From Protula sp. h YS-2021 (Eukaryota; Annelida; Polychaeta; Sabellida; Serpulidae): 64,000 bases of DNA. How positions within the stretch are numbered: position 1 is the stretch's first letter; each line of letters starts with the position of its first letter. Shown in pieces: positions 11,571-22,480 of this stretch. A program made the translations under genes and the position numbers. The notes beneath the pieces are model-generated. The model was not told the origin of the DNA, ran no database searches, and saw only the letters and a list, made by a program, of their open reading frames with translations. Where the stretch lies: contig OX457028.1 of assembly GCA_949752745.1 (NCBI GenBank), positions 3,323,996-3,387,995 on the forward strand. The letters run 5' to 3'.

Positions 11571-12088
11571 GGATTCGCAAGATATATAATATGTTCTTTT
11601 TGTACCAAAATATTCATAAAATACAAAAAGATTCCACTTGTGCACAAGACGAAGAGATGATAACTCTGTGTTAATATACATGTATTGATATTTAGCCCTT
11701 TCTCAGAATACATCTTCTGTTTTTGTTTAGATGCATACATAGCAGCCAATTATGTACTTGCATCTGTAAGGACTATATTGATCTGGTACTTTTGCAAGGC
11801 GGGAGATTCTTCAGCACTTCATTGCATGGAGTCCTTGACACTTATCTTGACTGTTAGCACTTTTTCGTCATAACATTCAAGTGCGTCAAATCACTTCCAC
11901 CCAACATTTTTATTAGGTCCATGTTCTCTCCAATTTTCACTCAATTTTCACTCAGTTTTCAATGAAAGATAAAGAATAATAAACGCTCACGCGAAAAGCC
12001 TAGTTTTATAAAAAATTCACATTTCCTGTATTCTATTTTATGTTTTTAATACCTTTTTATTAAGAAGCATTATTTTTTGTTCGGAAGG

Positions 12089-12755
12089 TGAAGCAGTGTT
12101 CGTAAAAGAAGTCTCAAGTAACTTTCGACAGGCGGTTTTAAAATAATAAAAGCCACTCCATAATACGTTCTACTTCTAGCATTTATTGTTTTATGACTTT
12201 CTTCACATCGTTTCATACCAATCGCAAAGTGCTTATTTTCAGTAGTACGTAGCATAATCTAAGTTGACAGTAAGTTTCCTATTTTAAACTAAGTCCAAAA
12301 TATGGACAAGAACGCTTGTATAGGATAGGCGGAAGAGTGCCTAGATTTGAGACATTTAGGGTTTCGCGTCATTACGCCATCTTTTCCCATGATAGACTTG
12401 AGGCTTTTACGAAAAATCATAGCTCCTTTCTTATGGGGGTATATGAGACAGAGGATGTTGGATATGGGAATATATATGGCAGCCAGATGCTGAATTAAGA
12501 TGTTACGATGACACATTACTTTTCCACAGGTTGAGAAGGATAGCGGTCTCACTAATAACAGTTTCCCACATACCGATAGATACTAGATCCTTCGTGATAT
12601 GTGTAATGACCTCCTCGGGACTGGGGAATGGTCACCAGACGGCATAAAATGCCCTAATCTATTACTTGCATTAGTTTTAATCATGATCAAAATACATCAG
12701 AGTGATATACGATTATGCCCAGGGCTGCAAATTAATAGTTCAAGCGTAAATATAT
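12089..12755 (-). repeat. 3' LTR of the gypsy-like element
   Basis: Aligns with 19498-20261 from TGAAGCAG through the shared stretch gcgtaaatatat. Shared landmarks include ggcggttttaaaataa, atgactttctt, gttgacagtaagttt and gatatac.attatgccca. It lacks a 35-base piece present in the right LTR. No strong polypurine tract lies on its inner side, so the inner boundary could be off by tens of bases or may have been removed by the neighbouring zinc-finger segment. Confidence 0.7.
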
Positions 12756-12859
12756 GAATAATCTGAACCACCATTTTACATCGTCACCTTTCAATTAAGA
12801 TGTATATCCCAAAGAATAAATCTTTACGTTAACCCTTACAACGATGTTCAGATTATGAC

Positions 12860-15110
12860 GAATGTTCAAGATACAATGAACTTTAATAAGTGTCAGATAG
12901 ACTTTGCAATCAACGTCATATCAACGTCGGGGTGTGGTTGATTATCGAAGTCGAAACATCTACCCGTCGGGCGTTGGTTAGTGTTGTAATAGGCCTTTCC
13001 ATTACTGTTTTTAGAATATGACATCATTGACGCACATGAATACTGTGTTCTGGATTTGGCTAGAAGTTCTGTCAGAAACATAAAAATGCCTAACAAATAA
13101 ACATCATTAAAATCACCCAACAAAACCACTTTTCATATTTACAACAATTAGCTGTCGTTTCGACATCTATGCAATGTCGATATTCCGAAGTCTGGTCAAC
13201 ACTGCACAAAAAACACACACACACACACAAACGCACGTGGAAAAACATTTGGTCGTCATCAGCTTTCCAAGATTGACATCATCTCCAAATCACAACTGAG
13301 ATATAGACCTCCGCGGTGTTCAAATTCCCGATTACACACCGGAATCTCAAACGGTTACTCCCCTCCATGTAGCCTACAGTGCTTTTTGAGCTCTATTTTC
13401 TTTTTAAACGACTTTTCACGACTATCACATTGGAACTGCCTCGAATCTGAATGCACTCTGAGATGGTTCGTTAAACCACTTTTCAAAGTTTTACTACACT
13501 TAATGCATTCGAAACTTTTTAAATCAGTGTGGTTCAATTCGTGTTTGTTTAACTCCCACCGTCTTTTGAATGTTTTCTCGCAGTGTGAACACTGGTAGGG
13601 TCTCTCGTCCAAATGCTTTATCAAATGTTTCCGAAGCCGGTCTTTCGTTTTAAATGCCGCCTCGCACATATTAAACTGAAATGCTGCGGTTTTAATTTCA
13701 TGCACGATGCGACGATGGTTACGTATACCATGCATTGATTTGAAAGTTTTCTTGCATTTTTCACATTTGTAAAGTCGCTGATTCGAATGTGATAATAAAT
13801 GAATATTCAAGGTACTTTTATATATGTATCTCTTATTACAATACTCGCATTTATAGGATTTTTCTCCAGTATGCGACCTCAGATGGCATGCCAGGGTACT
13901 TTTTGAGGAGTAGATCTTTTGCCAGAGATCACATTTGTGAGTTTTACGTTTCACTGTACCCATGTGGATTTTTACATGGGATCGTAAAGAACGCTCATTT
14001 TCCAAATATTTATCACAAAAATCACATTTGACTTTTTGTTGTTTCACTTCCGAATGCACTTTAAAATGGCGTTTCAAATCGAAACTGTTCGTGAAAGCTC
14101 TTGGACAAAACGAACAAATCAATATGATTTCGTAAATGTCTCTGCAAATGACCATTTACATTGAATTCTCTTCCACATTCTTTGCATTTATAAGGCGTTT
14201 CTCCGGTGTGAATTACAGAATACAATTTTAGAACATATTTTCGAGAGAATTGTTTATGACACACACCACATTCGTTTTCACTTTTCCCTGTATGGGTAAA
14301 AATATGACAGTTCAAATCTCTATTGGTGTGAAAAAGTGACATTTCACAAAACTGACATTTCAGTTTTCTTTTCATCAAATGTACCCTCTATACATGACAT
14401 CGCAACGCACTTCTACAAGACAGTACTTTATCACAAAACTCACATCTTGCCTTTCCAAGATGCCAATTCAAGTGTGATTTTAAATAGCGCTCCTGTGCAA
14501 ACTTTCTTCCACATATTTCACATTCGAATGGAATTTCAGCCGAATGCATTATGAAATTTTTTTTTAACTGCCGTCACACTGTTTAATTTTTCTCACAAAC
14601 TTTACATTTTACCGATTTTGATTTCGCTTGAAGCGATGTGATTCCGGTTAACGGTGTGACGTCACATATTGCATATGTTTTGTTCTGTTATAAGACACGT
14701 TCGTTCATTATCAAATACTTGAATGCCGGTTTTGTTATTTTTACAAGACCCCAAATCGTTGTCCATCGTCATTCAATTAAAATATCCAAGATTTAAGTCG
14801 TGCTTTTTCTTCTTAATTCTTCAAGGCTAAAATAGCGGGTATTGAGAGTCAGTCGGTATCCCGTTGCCTTAGTTTTTCCTGCTACACTGAGCCAATACTC
14901 GTGACATAATTAAGTACAGTGTATCACACTAACTTGATGGCAGAGCCTAGTGGTATCGATAAGCAACTGCCTGTGTGTGTGTGCGCGTGCCTTTGATGTC
15001 ACTCTATTCAAGCCAGCGGCAATAAGATACCGAGAAACACACCCACGAGAGTTTTATTGTGTAAAATATAAAATGAACATTTTAAGAAAACGGGGGCAGA
15101 GATTAGGAGT
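12860..15110 (-). repeat. zinc-finger locus duplication, decayed copy
   Basis: Matches 36200-38845 in the same orientation. Both contain 3' flank landmarks (gtttcgacatctatgcaatg, aatcacaactgagat), the finger-coding region and at least 300 bases upstream of the start (ccaatactcgtgac, aattaagtaca, tatcgat.agcaa). Promoter-side DNA was therefore copied, which argues against a simple processed mRNA insertion. Confidence 0.75.
13355..14772 (-). pseudogene. C2H2 zinc-finger pseudogene
   Basis: Read from an ATG at 14772 (MTMDNDLGSC), equivalent to the start of the intact paralogue at 38495. An in-frame TGA follows after about 36 codons. Finger-coding sequence then resumes in shifting frames: 14061-14378 carries about three fingers (for example ECGVCHKQFSRKYVLKLYSVIH, with a damaged His pair) and 13355-14155 carries about nine more. 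Several fingers have lost a ligand (for example CDLWQKIY has Trp for Cys). The last finger of the paralogue is missing. The gene is non-functional as a whole, although the 266-codon frame is still open. Confidence 0.85.
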
Positions 15111-15340
15111 GTAAAGTGGTGCCACATGTGACGTCATAATGACGTCATCGAGTCACGTGACAACCACCTTCCCCCCTCCCCTAAGCCTAACCCCAGGACA
15201 TACTATGTATAAAACCCATTATGACGTCATAATAAGCGGTGTAACCATGGTGAGCAATTGAGGACCCCCCTCCCCTATGATATATTATGAGCCGACCCCC
15301 TCCCCCCTCCAGGAGAGCAAAATCAGCAAAAAGGTGAAAA

Positions 15341-15720
15341 AGTAGATAACTTTTGTCATGTTCAACCGATTTGAATGAAAATTTTAACGTTTGATTCAGT
15401 TTTATACTAGTTTTGGCCATGTGGATGTATGCATAATTTTTTACCTGAAAGCTATAACTTTAAAAAAAAGTGAAAAATGTAGATAACTTCCGTCATATTT
15501 AACCGGTTTGAATGAAAATTATATCTAGCCTTGATATAAAGTGGTCATAGACTATTTGCATAAGTGACTGTATGCATAATTTTTACATCTCAAAATTGTG
15601 ATTTTAGTAACTTTTAAAAAGTAGACAGCTTTCGTCATAATTAACCGAGTTGAATGAAAATCTTACGGTTTGATTCAGTTTCTAGTTTTGACATAAAGCG
15701 ATTATAGACTATTTGCATAG
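15341..15720. repeat. tandem repeat, about 140-bp period, three units
   Basis: Three copies of a unit begin gtagataactt.CGTCAT.TT.AACCG.TTTGAATGAAAAT (about 15344, 15479 and 15621), with a shared tail tatttgcata.gtgactgtatgcat. No coding potential is seen. Confidence 0.75.
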
Positions 15721-15754
15721 GTGGCTGTAAGCACTATGTGGGGCAAGAGCACAC

Positions 15755-15842
15755 CATTTAAAGATGTGTTCAAATGGCTAGCCCATTCAAAGACGTGTTC
15801 GAATGAGCAGCTCATTCAAAGACGTGTTCAAATTATTCATAT
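15755..15842. repeat. tandem repeat, about 30-bp period, three units
   Basis: Three units of the type CATTCAAAGACGTGTTCAAA.G.. occur in a row. A run of tgttcagca/tgttcaaca words follows at 15860-15910. Confidence 0.75.
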
Positions 15843-15915
15843 TACGTCATGGTATTGTTCAGCAAGTTGTTGTACAACAATTGTTTAACATGTTCAGCAT
15901 GTTCAACAAAGTCAG

Positions 15916-16150
15916 ATGATCGTTGACTGTAACTATGTGCCTGTTTATAGAGTCTGTTACTGGGTAGGGTCCACAAGTGTCACTGCCTATCATCTCGAAG
16001 GGGTATTACGGTACGGGCATATCCCGATTGGGTGCGTGATCTCGTTTCAAACGCTTTGCTCGACATACATCACAGTCTGTAGCGTACTGGACTACGTCAG
16101 GGTCCATTAGCTAACCCATTTATGCTGGCCTGATGAGAGTTCTTTCGAGA
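15916..16150 (-). pseudogene. gypsy-like integrase N-terminal remnant
   Basis: On the minus strand a zinc-binding stretch reads DVVQYATDCDVCRAKRLKRD, followed after a stop by YPFEMIGSDTCGPYPV. This matches the end of the H2C2 domain and start of the catalytic core of Ty3/gypsy integrases. The catalytic DDE residues further on are not recognisable, because tandem repeats and then the zinc-finger segment begin. Confidence 0.65.
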
Positions 16151-16154
16151 CATA

Positions 16155-16560
16155 TTAGACAATTCTGTCACCTTCAGTAAACTCATGACTTAATACAGCT
16201 CTACAGGATGGCATCTGTATACAATTTATAAAGTTTGATCCAACCTTGGGTAAGCCAACGCAGAGCACTTTTGACTGCTTCAAACGACGCTTGACATTCT
16301 GTGGTCTAAAAAAATCGTGCATGTTTGCAGTGAGCTGGACTAGGGGTCGTATCAGGTCGCTGATTTTTTTTATAAAGAGACGGCAATACGATGTTATTCC
16401 CACAAAAGAGCGGACTCCACGCACTTTTGATGGTGGGTTCAAGTTGCGAATAACTGCAATCTTCTCCGGATCCGGTTCTAATCAAGACGCTGAGATTACA
16501 TGGTCCATAAGGCTTACTTTCTTGACAGGTACAGGGCATTCCCGAGTACCTGATTTATCA
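16155..16560 (-). pseudogene. gypsy-like reverse transcriptase C-terminal remnant
   Basis: The stretch NPPSKVRGVRSFVGITSYCR then LFIKKISDLIRPLVQLT is the hallmark connection of Ty3/gypsy RT (VRSFLGLxSYYRxFIxxFSxIAxPL). A frame-shifted piece just upstream reads PDPEKIAVIRNL. The catalytic YxDD palm and the RNase H domain are not recognisable. This is a decayed fragment. Confidence 0.75.
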
Positions 16561-17019
16561 ATTCGTGGAATACCGGTAGAGCTGCACAAAGTTCGACTTG
16601 ATTTTATTGAGGCATGTTCTTTCGTTTCTATATGCATTAGGACCAAATTAGTTTAACCTAAATTAATATCTTTCTCGGCAAAAGATTTCTATTTTAAAGA
16701 AGGAAGTCGGATAAACGACTCCTTTCGGCGGTATGGATATGATCTAGGTCGAAACTCAGGGAGGATTTGGTTTCTCATTTTTGATCCCTATCTTGCTTTT
16801 CCACTAAATTTATTTCGCTATTGTCACATTGTATGAGTTCTGCTATTGCGATGGTTTGACCACACCGTACTCGGAATGTATATGTATGTTCTTTCTTTCA
16901 TTCTTAATCAGCACGGCAATTTTACTATCTTTTGTGGTATTAAGCAAAACATTAGGTGCTAGAATATCTCGCTGGTCAACATAGGAGAACTGCTATCAAG
17001 TGGGGTCAATATATACTTA

Positions 17020-17600
17020 CCTTTGGAGACATGCGACATGGAATTGGCACGGATAATTGCGAGGGGCGAAACACACCCTGTGAGGCGTGTACCAGGGACA
17101 CTGAATAGATTAGATCATATTTGTCTTTCAACATTACCACTGAAGTTCCAAAGCCGATGGTTCTTCCCTTGGAAGTCCCATTTCACGTCGTGTTGCTTGA
17201 TGAAGTCACTTCTCAAAATCACAGGTTTTCGCATGTGTGAGTGTGAGACACATGTTTTTACCAACAGTGAAGTTAAGAGATGACTTCCCTAAAATTGGCA
17301 ATTCCTGTCCCCTGACACTATAGAGACTTATTGATTTATTGATTCAGACTATTTTGGGATGCTTTCAAACAGTTTCGCATGAGCTCTTGTGTTCAGAAGG
17401 GCAATAATTTTAGTTTTTTCCGAACTCTTTTGGGGGCACATCTTTGCCCATTGTGAATCAGCAGCAGAGTTAGCATATGCAACCAGCACCGTGTTCTGCG
17501 TTGTAGAGCTGGATGCCATTAGTGGTCCGGTTTGAAAAACTTCTGGGGTTACTCCCCCTTTGCGCCTCCTAAAGTCTTTAAATGCGTACCCAACCACCTT
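17020..17600 (-). pseudogene. gypsy-like protease and gag/pro junction remnant
   Basis: Minus-strand translation near 17160-17225 gives ILRSDFIKQHDVKWDFQGK, the LGxDFLxxH-type stretch after the flap of retroelement aspartic proteases. The frame at 17349-17597 ends with a short ALLNTRAHAKLF. The position expected for an active-site DTG/DSG box holds NTRA, so that box is degraded. Stops and frame changes separate the pieces. Confidence 0.5.
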
Positions 17601-17939
17601 TCAGTGGTTACAAGTGGGCCTCCCATCTGGTGTCCATCTACTGAGCTAGTATGGTTGGAGCACTACGCAGTGAAAAATACTTTCCGGCTTGTTGTTCACA
17701 AGTAACCATTTGTACGGCTGCGTCGAACTGATGGGGCCTATTTCGAATCAATCTTCTTGCAATAGAATCATTGCAGACCCTCGATTAAAGAGTTTTGAAC
17801 CAGGATTGGCTCCGATATACATTAGGGTAAGTCTCCTCTAAAAGGCTCCTAATGTATTCCGTAAAAGACTGAATTGTTACACCCTTTTTCTGCTTCATGC
17901 GCCGTAATTTTTTTAAAGAGATGCACTGTACGGCTAACA

Positions 17940-18200
17940 TTTGTCGAAGCTTTTGTCAGTTAATATGTGGATTATTTCAAAGGGTGCGAGGGAGGTGATC
18001 AGCTCTAGGGCTCTTAGGAGATTCGAAACAAAAGCCTTAATCATACCGTTTCAGAATTTACAGAACACGTTCACTTTCAACATCGTTGAGCCATTCTCGG
18101 AAACGGCGTCCACCTCCCCCGTTAAAGTCACGTACACTCTTGCCTAAGCGTCCAGCTCGCAGCTCCATTTGAAGCTGTTGGAAGAGGAGTGTTGTAGGGC
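17940..18200 (-). pseudogene. gypsy-like gag fragment
   Basis: On the minus strand from about 18195, one frame reads LQMELRAGRLGKSVRDFNG then FREWLNDVE. This looks like the region where gag folds into a capsid-like helix bundle. It ends at a stop near 18050. Position between the primer binding site side and the protease remnant fits gag. The family call rests mainly on this order. Confidence 0.45.
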
Positions 18201-18272
18201 TTGGATGGGGGCATCTTGTTGAGGGCGGCTGTTTACCAGCTTCTTGTAGAATCTAGGGACATAACGCCTAGA

Positions 18273-18306
18273 TTAAAATAACCCAGTAAGAACTGGGTTA
18301 TTTTAA
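18273..18306. repeat. perfect 15-bp hairpin
   Basis: TTAAAATAACCCAGT, a 4-base loop AAGA, and its exact complement ACTGGGTTATTTTAA. It sits in the gypsy-like element between the gag remnant and the 5' LTR. Confidence 0.9.
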
Positions 18307-19475
18307 ACTGCTTGCATCTTAATGCATACCCAATGAAGGAGAATTACAATAAATGTACTACTTAATCGCTGTCTGGAATCTCTATTTCCTCGGCTGGTAG
18401 AGGCTTTTAACTACTGTCCTTTGGGATATGGGGCTAGTATGCACAAGCACAGTAGATTTATAAACTTTATAATTTTCATTTTTCTTTTTGACCTTCTCGG
18501 ATTTTTCAGATAATATTTTTAAATGCTGAGGCTGCGGTTCCAAAGCCTCACTGCCACAAGGCAAGGCAATTTATTAGCTATTTCGGTCATCAGTCTTGTT
18601 CAAATAGCCAAGGGGAAAGGTGTGCCGCTAACTTCAAATTGCGTCAGACCATCCAAATACCGAGAGTAATCACTGTTAATGGAGATCAAAATTCCAGTGC
18701 AGGTCCTGCGGCAGAAGGGTGGTCGGTGAATAAAGCTAATATTACGGTCTTAAATCTGACTTTACATCCACAGCGTAGTTCATACCGTCAAACTGATGGA
18801 TCGGCAGGGTCCATTAACTACTTATTTTTCTATCGTTGATATATTATTAAAATTATATTGCTTTATTTATTTTTATAAATAATTATGAATTTGATCTTGA
18901 CCCACTATTAATCTCACCCTGTTTAGAAGCGAAGAATGCTTTATAGTGATCCTCCTGTAATCCTGAATGGTCTTTACCACAAACCAATGGAACAAATATT
19001 AGACGGCTCCCTATCCTATATGCTTTGCATCCACATTCAAACTGAAAACTTGTGCGTAGTTTTCTAAAGACGGCATCAATACGAACATATACATACACTC
19101 ATTTATCTTGACTAATTCATTTCATTCGACAATTTAATTTCATCAGTTCAATCAATAAATTAGAGCAATTAATAATGCCTCAAAAATTTCCGTTCATCAA
19201 ATAAATAGTAAGTAATAATAAATACCTAAATTTCAGTCACATGCATATATTATACTAAAGTCTTCTTTTATAAAATTAACATTCATTGTCTATCCAAGAT
19301 GATTGGCTTGACTGGGAGATTGCGACACATCGGTAGGGGAGTTGGTATGGTAGCTAGTAGTCGTCACGTTGATACAGCGGCTGCTGGCTGCATACTTAGC
19401 TCATCAATGTTGCGGCAACGGAAGTCCTGACGGCCAATGCGTTCTTGCTCAATTATGCTACTTTGTTGTTGGAAA

Positions 19476-19492
19476 TCCTGGTTACGGCACCA
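19476..19492 (-). other. tRNA primer binding site of the gypsy-like element
   Basis: Minus-strand TGGTGCCGTAACCAGGA begins five bases inside the LTR end (CTACA). A TGGTGCC-type start is complementary to the CCA end of a tRNA and is the usual minus-strand primer site of LTR elements. It fixes the element's direction. The exact tRNA is not assigned. Confidence 0.7.
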
Positions 19493-19497
19493 AATTA

Positions 19498-20261
19498 TGT
19501 AGCACTGTTCGTAAAAGTCCCACGTAGCCCTCGAGAGGCGGTTTTAAAATAACAAAAAGTCACTCCAGAATACTTTCTACTGCTAGCATTTATGGTTTTA
19601 TGACTTTCTTTCACATCGCTTCACAACCGTCGTGTAGTGCTTTTTTTTCAATAGCACTTAGCTTGATCCAGGTTGACAGTAAGTTTACTGCCATTTTATT
19701 TCTACTTTAAAGTCGAGACTTTTTGAGCTACGTTTCGGTGTTATGTTATTCGTCTTGAACCACACTCTGGCGTAGCACGCCGGGTGACCGCTTATATGGG
19801 GTAGGCGAAAGACCTACCTAAAAGGGAGGCATCTAGGGGTTTTACGTCATCTTTTCCCGTGACAGATTTATGGCTTTTACGAGAAACCATAGCTCTTTTC
19901 TTATGGAAGTATACGAGATAGCCAGATGTTAGATATGGGAATATAAGTGGCAGCCAGTTGCCGGATTAAAAAGCTACAATAACAGAATCCATTACCTTTC
20001 CACGGGTTGAAAAAGATAGCTGTCCCATTTATACCGATAGACACTAGATCCTTCGTGACATGTACAGTTACTTTTTACGGGACTGGGGGAAAGGCCACCA
20101 GACGGCATAGAAATGCACTAATTTATTTTTATTACTTGTCTTAGTTTTAGTTATAATCAAAATAATCACAGTGATATACAATTATGCCCAAGGCTGCAGT
20201 TGCATTGACTGGGGTGTTCCTTTTTATAGACCTCAAATTAATAGCTAAAGCGTAAATATAT
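19498..20261 (-). repeat. 5' LTR of the gypsy-like element
   Basis: Partner of 12089-12755. It carries an extra 35-base stretch (around 20198-20232) not present in the other LTR. Between its end and the resumption of copy A sequence near 20338 lie about 75 bases of unassigned DNA. Confidence 0.7.
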
Positions 20262-20339
20262 CTAACGAAGTTCAATAATAAGCTTAAGGTGTAGCAATGT
20301 GGTTTGCTTCCTTCCGAAATACGATATAAAACGATATTT

Positions 20340-21750
20340 ATAAATGACTGAACAAATATGAAAGCTGTACTGTATATAAAAGATCAGCTAACGTCATATT
20401 AAATATTGTGTGTAAAAGTTTCGTCACTTTAGCTTTAAGACTTTTCATTTATTAAGAAAATTTATTCATTTATTTATGTTTATATCGTTTCCTCTCCTAT
20501 ACAGCTTACAGCTGCTGCACAAAGGTGTTTCTAATGTTCTGTGACGTCTCTGTTTGTGTCAAATAAATACCTCCAGAATATTTCTCACTGGACGGTTTAT
20601 GCCCCACTTCCATCGGCATAACGTTGATTTCATTTAAAACAATAAAACACCATTTTGAATTTTCTCTAAGAAACAAACATCAGACGCAAAAAGACCAACA
20701 TCAAATGTCCAATTGAAAAACAAAAAACGAGTAAAGAATAAAACAATACCAGAGATGACAATCAAGTATTACCCCAAATATTGTGGGGTTGTGAGAATAA
20801 TCCGAATGGAGCGTTAAGAGTTTAGGAACCGGTGATATCTCTTCCATCTTCAGGGTGAGTCACTGTTCCTTGATTTAACTTCCTTTAGCACTTTCTTATG
20901 CATAGCTAACATCTAATTACACTAGCGTACGTGGCGCTGAAGTTAGAAAAAGCACACGTTAAGATACCGGAATTTCTGCAAGACTGTGGCAAGTCACGGA
21001 CAAGATGCAGGTGGATTGGCCTTTTCGAATGAGAAAAAACTGCTGCTTACAAGCTGCGGAGGACTTATGGTGACAAGGACACACCCCGGATAGACCTCGA
21101 AGCAGCATCGCGAGGGTTCGGATAATGCACCACGGTGGTCACTTTTACAGAGCAACAATGATCGCAGCGTAGATATTCGGACCGACAAAGTGCAAGCAGG
21201 AAGGCGAACTTGTCATTTGATGCCGCCATGAAAATAGAACTTGGGCCTATCTATGGCACACCTGAACGGTACTCTCTAATTACAGAACAGATCCAAATCG
21301 AATGTGTTAAGCAGGCAACCACAATCAAAGGAGACAACTGGAAAATATTTAATTGGAGAAGTATCATTTCGGTGAAGAGTTACGCCTCAGTTTGTTTTCA
21401 GTCAGATCTGTCAGTTTGATAAAGAATGCACAGCGATTTGGGACCCTAAATGATTGTGATGGCACTCACAACTACTCATTTTCAACTACTCAAACACAGG
21501 TTTCTGATTCACACTGTAAAACGTTAAAACTCTGAAAAAGGGAAAAATGTCGCCACAGTTTTGTTGAGGTCTATTTTTGTGCTACGGAAATTACGGTTTT
21601 AAAGTTTCTCGATTGCAGTTTTGAAAAAATTGGATCAATTTGGTTATCAACAAAATGAATCTCACTTTTAGTATGAATTTTTTTCTACTTCACTATATAG
21701 TTTCAGTATACGTTTTAAGCTACTCAGTTTAAGTAAGATCTAAATCGTGT
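20340..21750. other. duplicated intergenic sequence, no gene seen
   Basis: Shared with copy B (54.6-55.3 and 58.77-59.3 kb). The 20.9-21.35 kb part is notably well kept between copies (for example ggacacaccccg.atagacctc.aagcag and gcaacaatgatcgcagc.tagat), yet neither copy keeps the same ORF. It is probably non-coding or an old repeat. Confidence 0.5.
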
Positions 21751-21775
21751 GATCAAATATCTTAATTTTGTACTA

Positions 21776-21885
21776 TGTCATTTGATGTTATGTAATTTGA
21801 TGTTATATAGCTTGATTTTATGTAGCTTGATGTTTTGCAATTTGTTTTTATGTAGTTTGATGTTATTTAATTTGATTGTGGATAT
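21776..21885. repeat. tandem repeat, about 15-bp period
   Basis: Roughly seven imperfect units of TTTGATGTTATGTAG/A, with no coding potential. Confidence 0.8.
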
Positions 21886-21999
21886 GTGAGTTGTGAATAT
21901 GTTCTGTATCTTGTGAATTTCATGCAACATTAATGTTTGATTTTACGGAAGACAGAATACAGTTATTTCAATGAAACCTGTTTATTTTATTTTTCTGTT

Positions 22000-22480
22000 T
22001 ATCAAATAACTATGTCAGATATCAATGACAGGTATGTTTGCCTCTGTAAAACAACTATTCCAGATATCAATGACAGGTATGCTTGCGTTTATAAAACATT
22101 GTGTCGGATATCAATGACAGACATGTTTGCTGCTGTAAAATAACTGCGTCAGATATCCAAATATTTTAGGTTTTTTCAGATAACTGCTCGGGGATCAGAT
22201 TTTGGACAGTTTTGCGTCTATAAGATAACTCGTCGGAATATCAGATATTTAATATTTTTGCTTGCGTAAGATAACTCGTTTGGATATCACATATCGGATA
22301 TTTTTCTTCTATAAGATGACTGTCAGTTGCCAGATATAAGACCTTTCTGTTTCTATCAAATTAGTGTGCCAGAGGTCAGTTATTGTAGAGTCTATGAGAA
22401 AACTGTACCAGATGTTAGATATTTTTATCAGGTAATTGTGTCAGGTAATTGATCTCTTTGCTTCTGAAAGGTAAATGTAT
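22000..22480. repeat. tandem repeat, about 50-bp period
   Basis: Eight or so decaying units of the type ataactgtgtcagatatcaatgacaggtatgtttgc. The first three are close copies and later ones drift. The same array is present in copy B at 59530-59850, so it predates the segmental duplication. Confidence 0.75.

Larger units (their letters stand above)
12089..20261 (-). mobile_element. Ty3/gypsy-like LTR retrotransposon enclosing a zinc-finger gene copy
   Basis: Two related sequences (12089-12755 and 19498-20261) lie in direct orientation with matching inner/outer starts (TGAAGCAGTGTTCGT and TGTAGCACTGTTCGT). A primer binding site abuts the right one (TGGTGCCGTAACC on the minus strand, 19480-19492), so the right copy is the 5' LTR and the element reads leftward. 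Between them lie gag, protease, RT and integrase remnants (18.2 to 15.9 kb) in the correct order, then a decayed C2H2 gene (13.36-14.77 kb) before the 3' LTR. Copy B is uninterrupted at the equivalent point (about 54610), so the block is an insertion. No clear target-site duplication is visible. The LTRs are well diverged, so the element is old. Confidence 0.72.

Noticed and set aside
12084..20322. Inverted GGAAGG / CCTTCC words outside the LTRs as terminal inverted repeats of a DNA transposon
   Set aside because: Only nine bases match (ttcggaagg and ccttccgaa), they lie at unequal distances from the LTRs, and LTR plus primer binding site evidence explains the element better.
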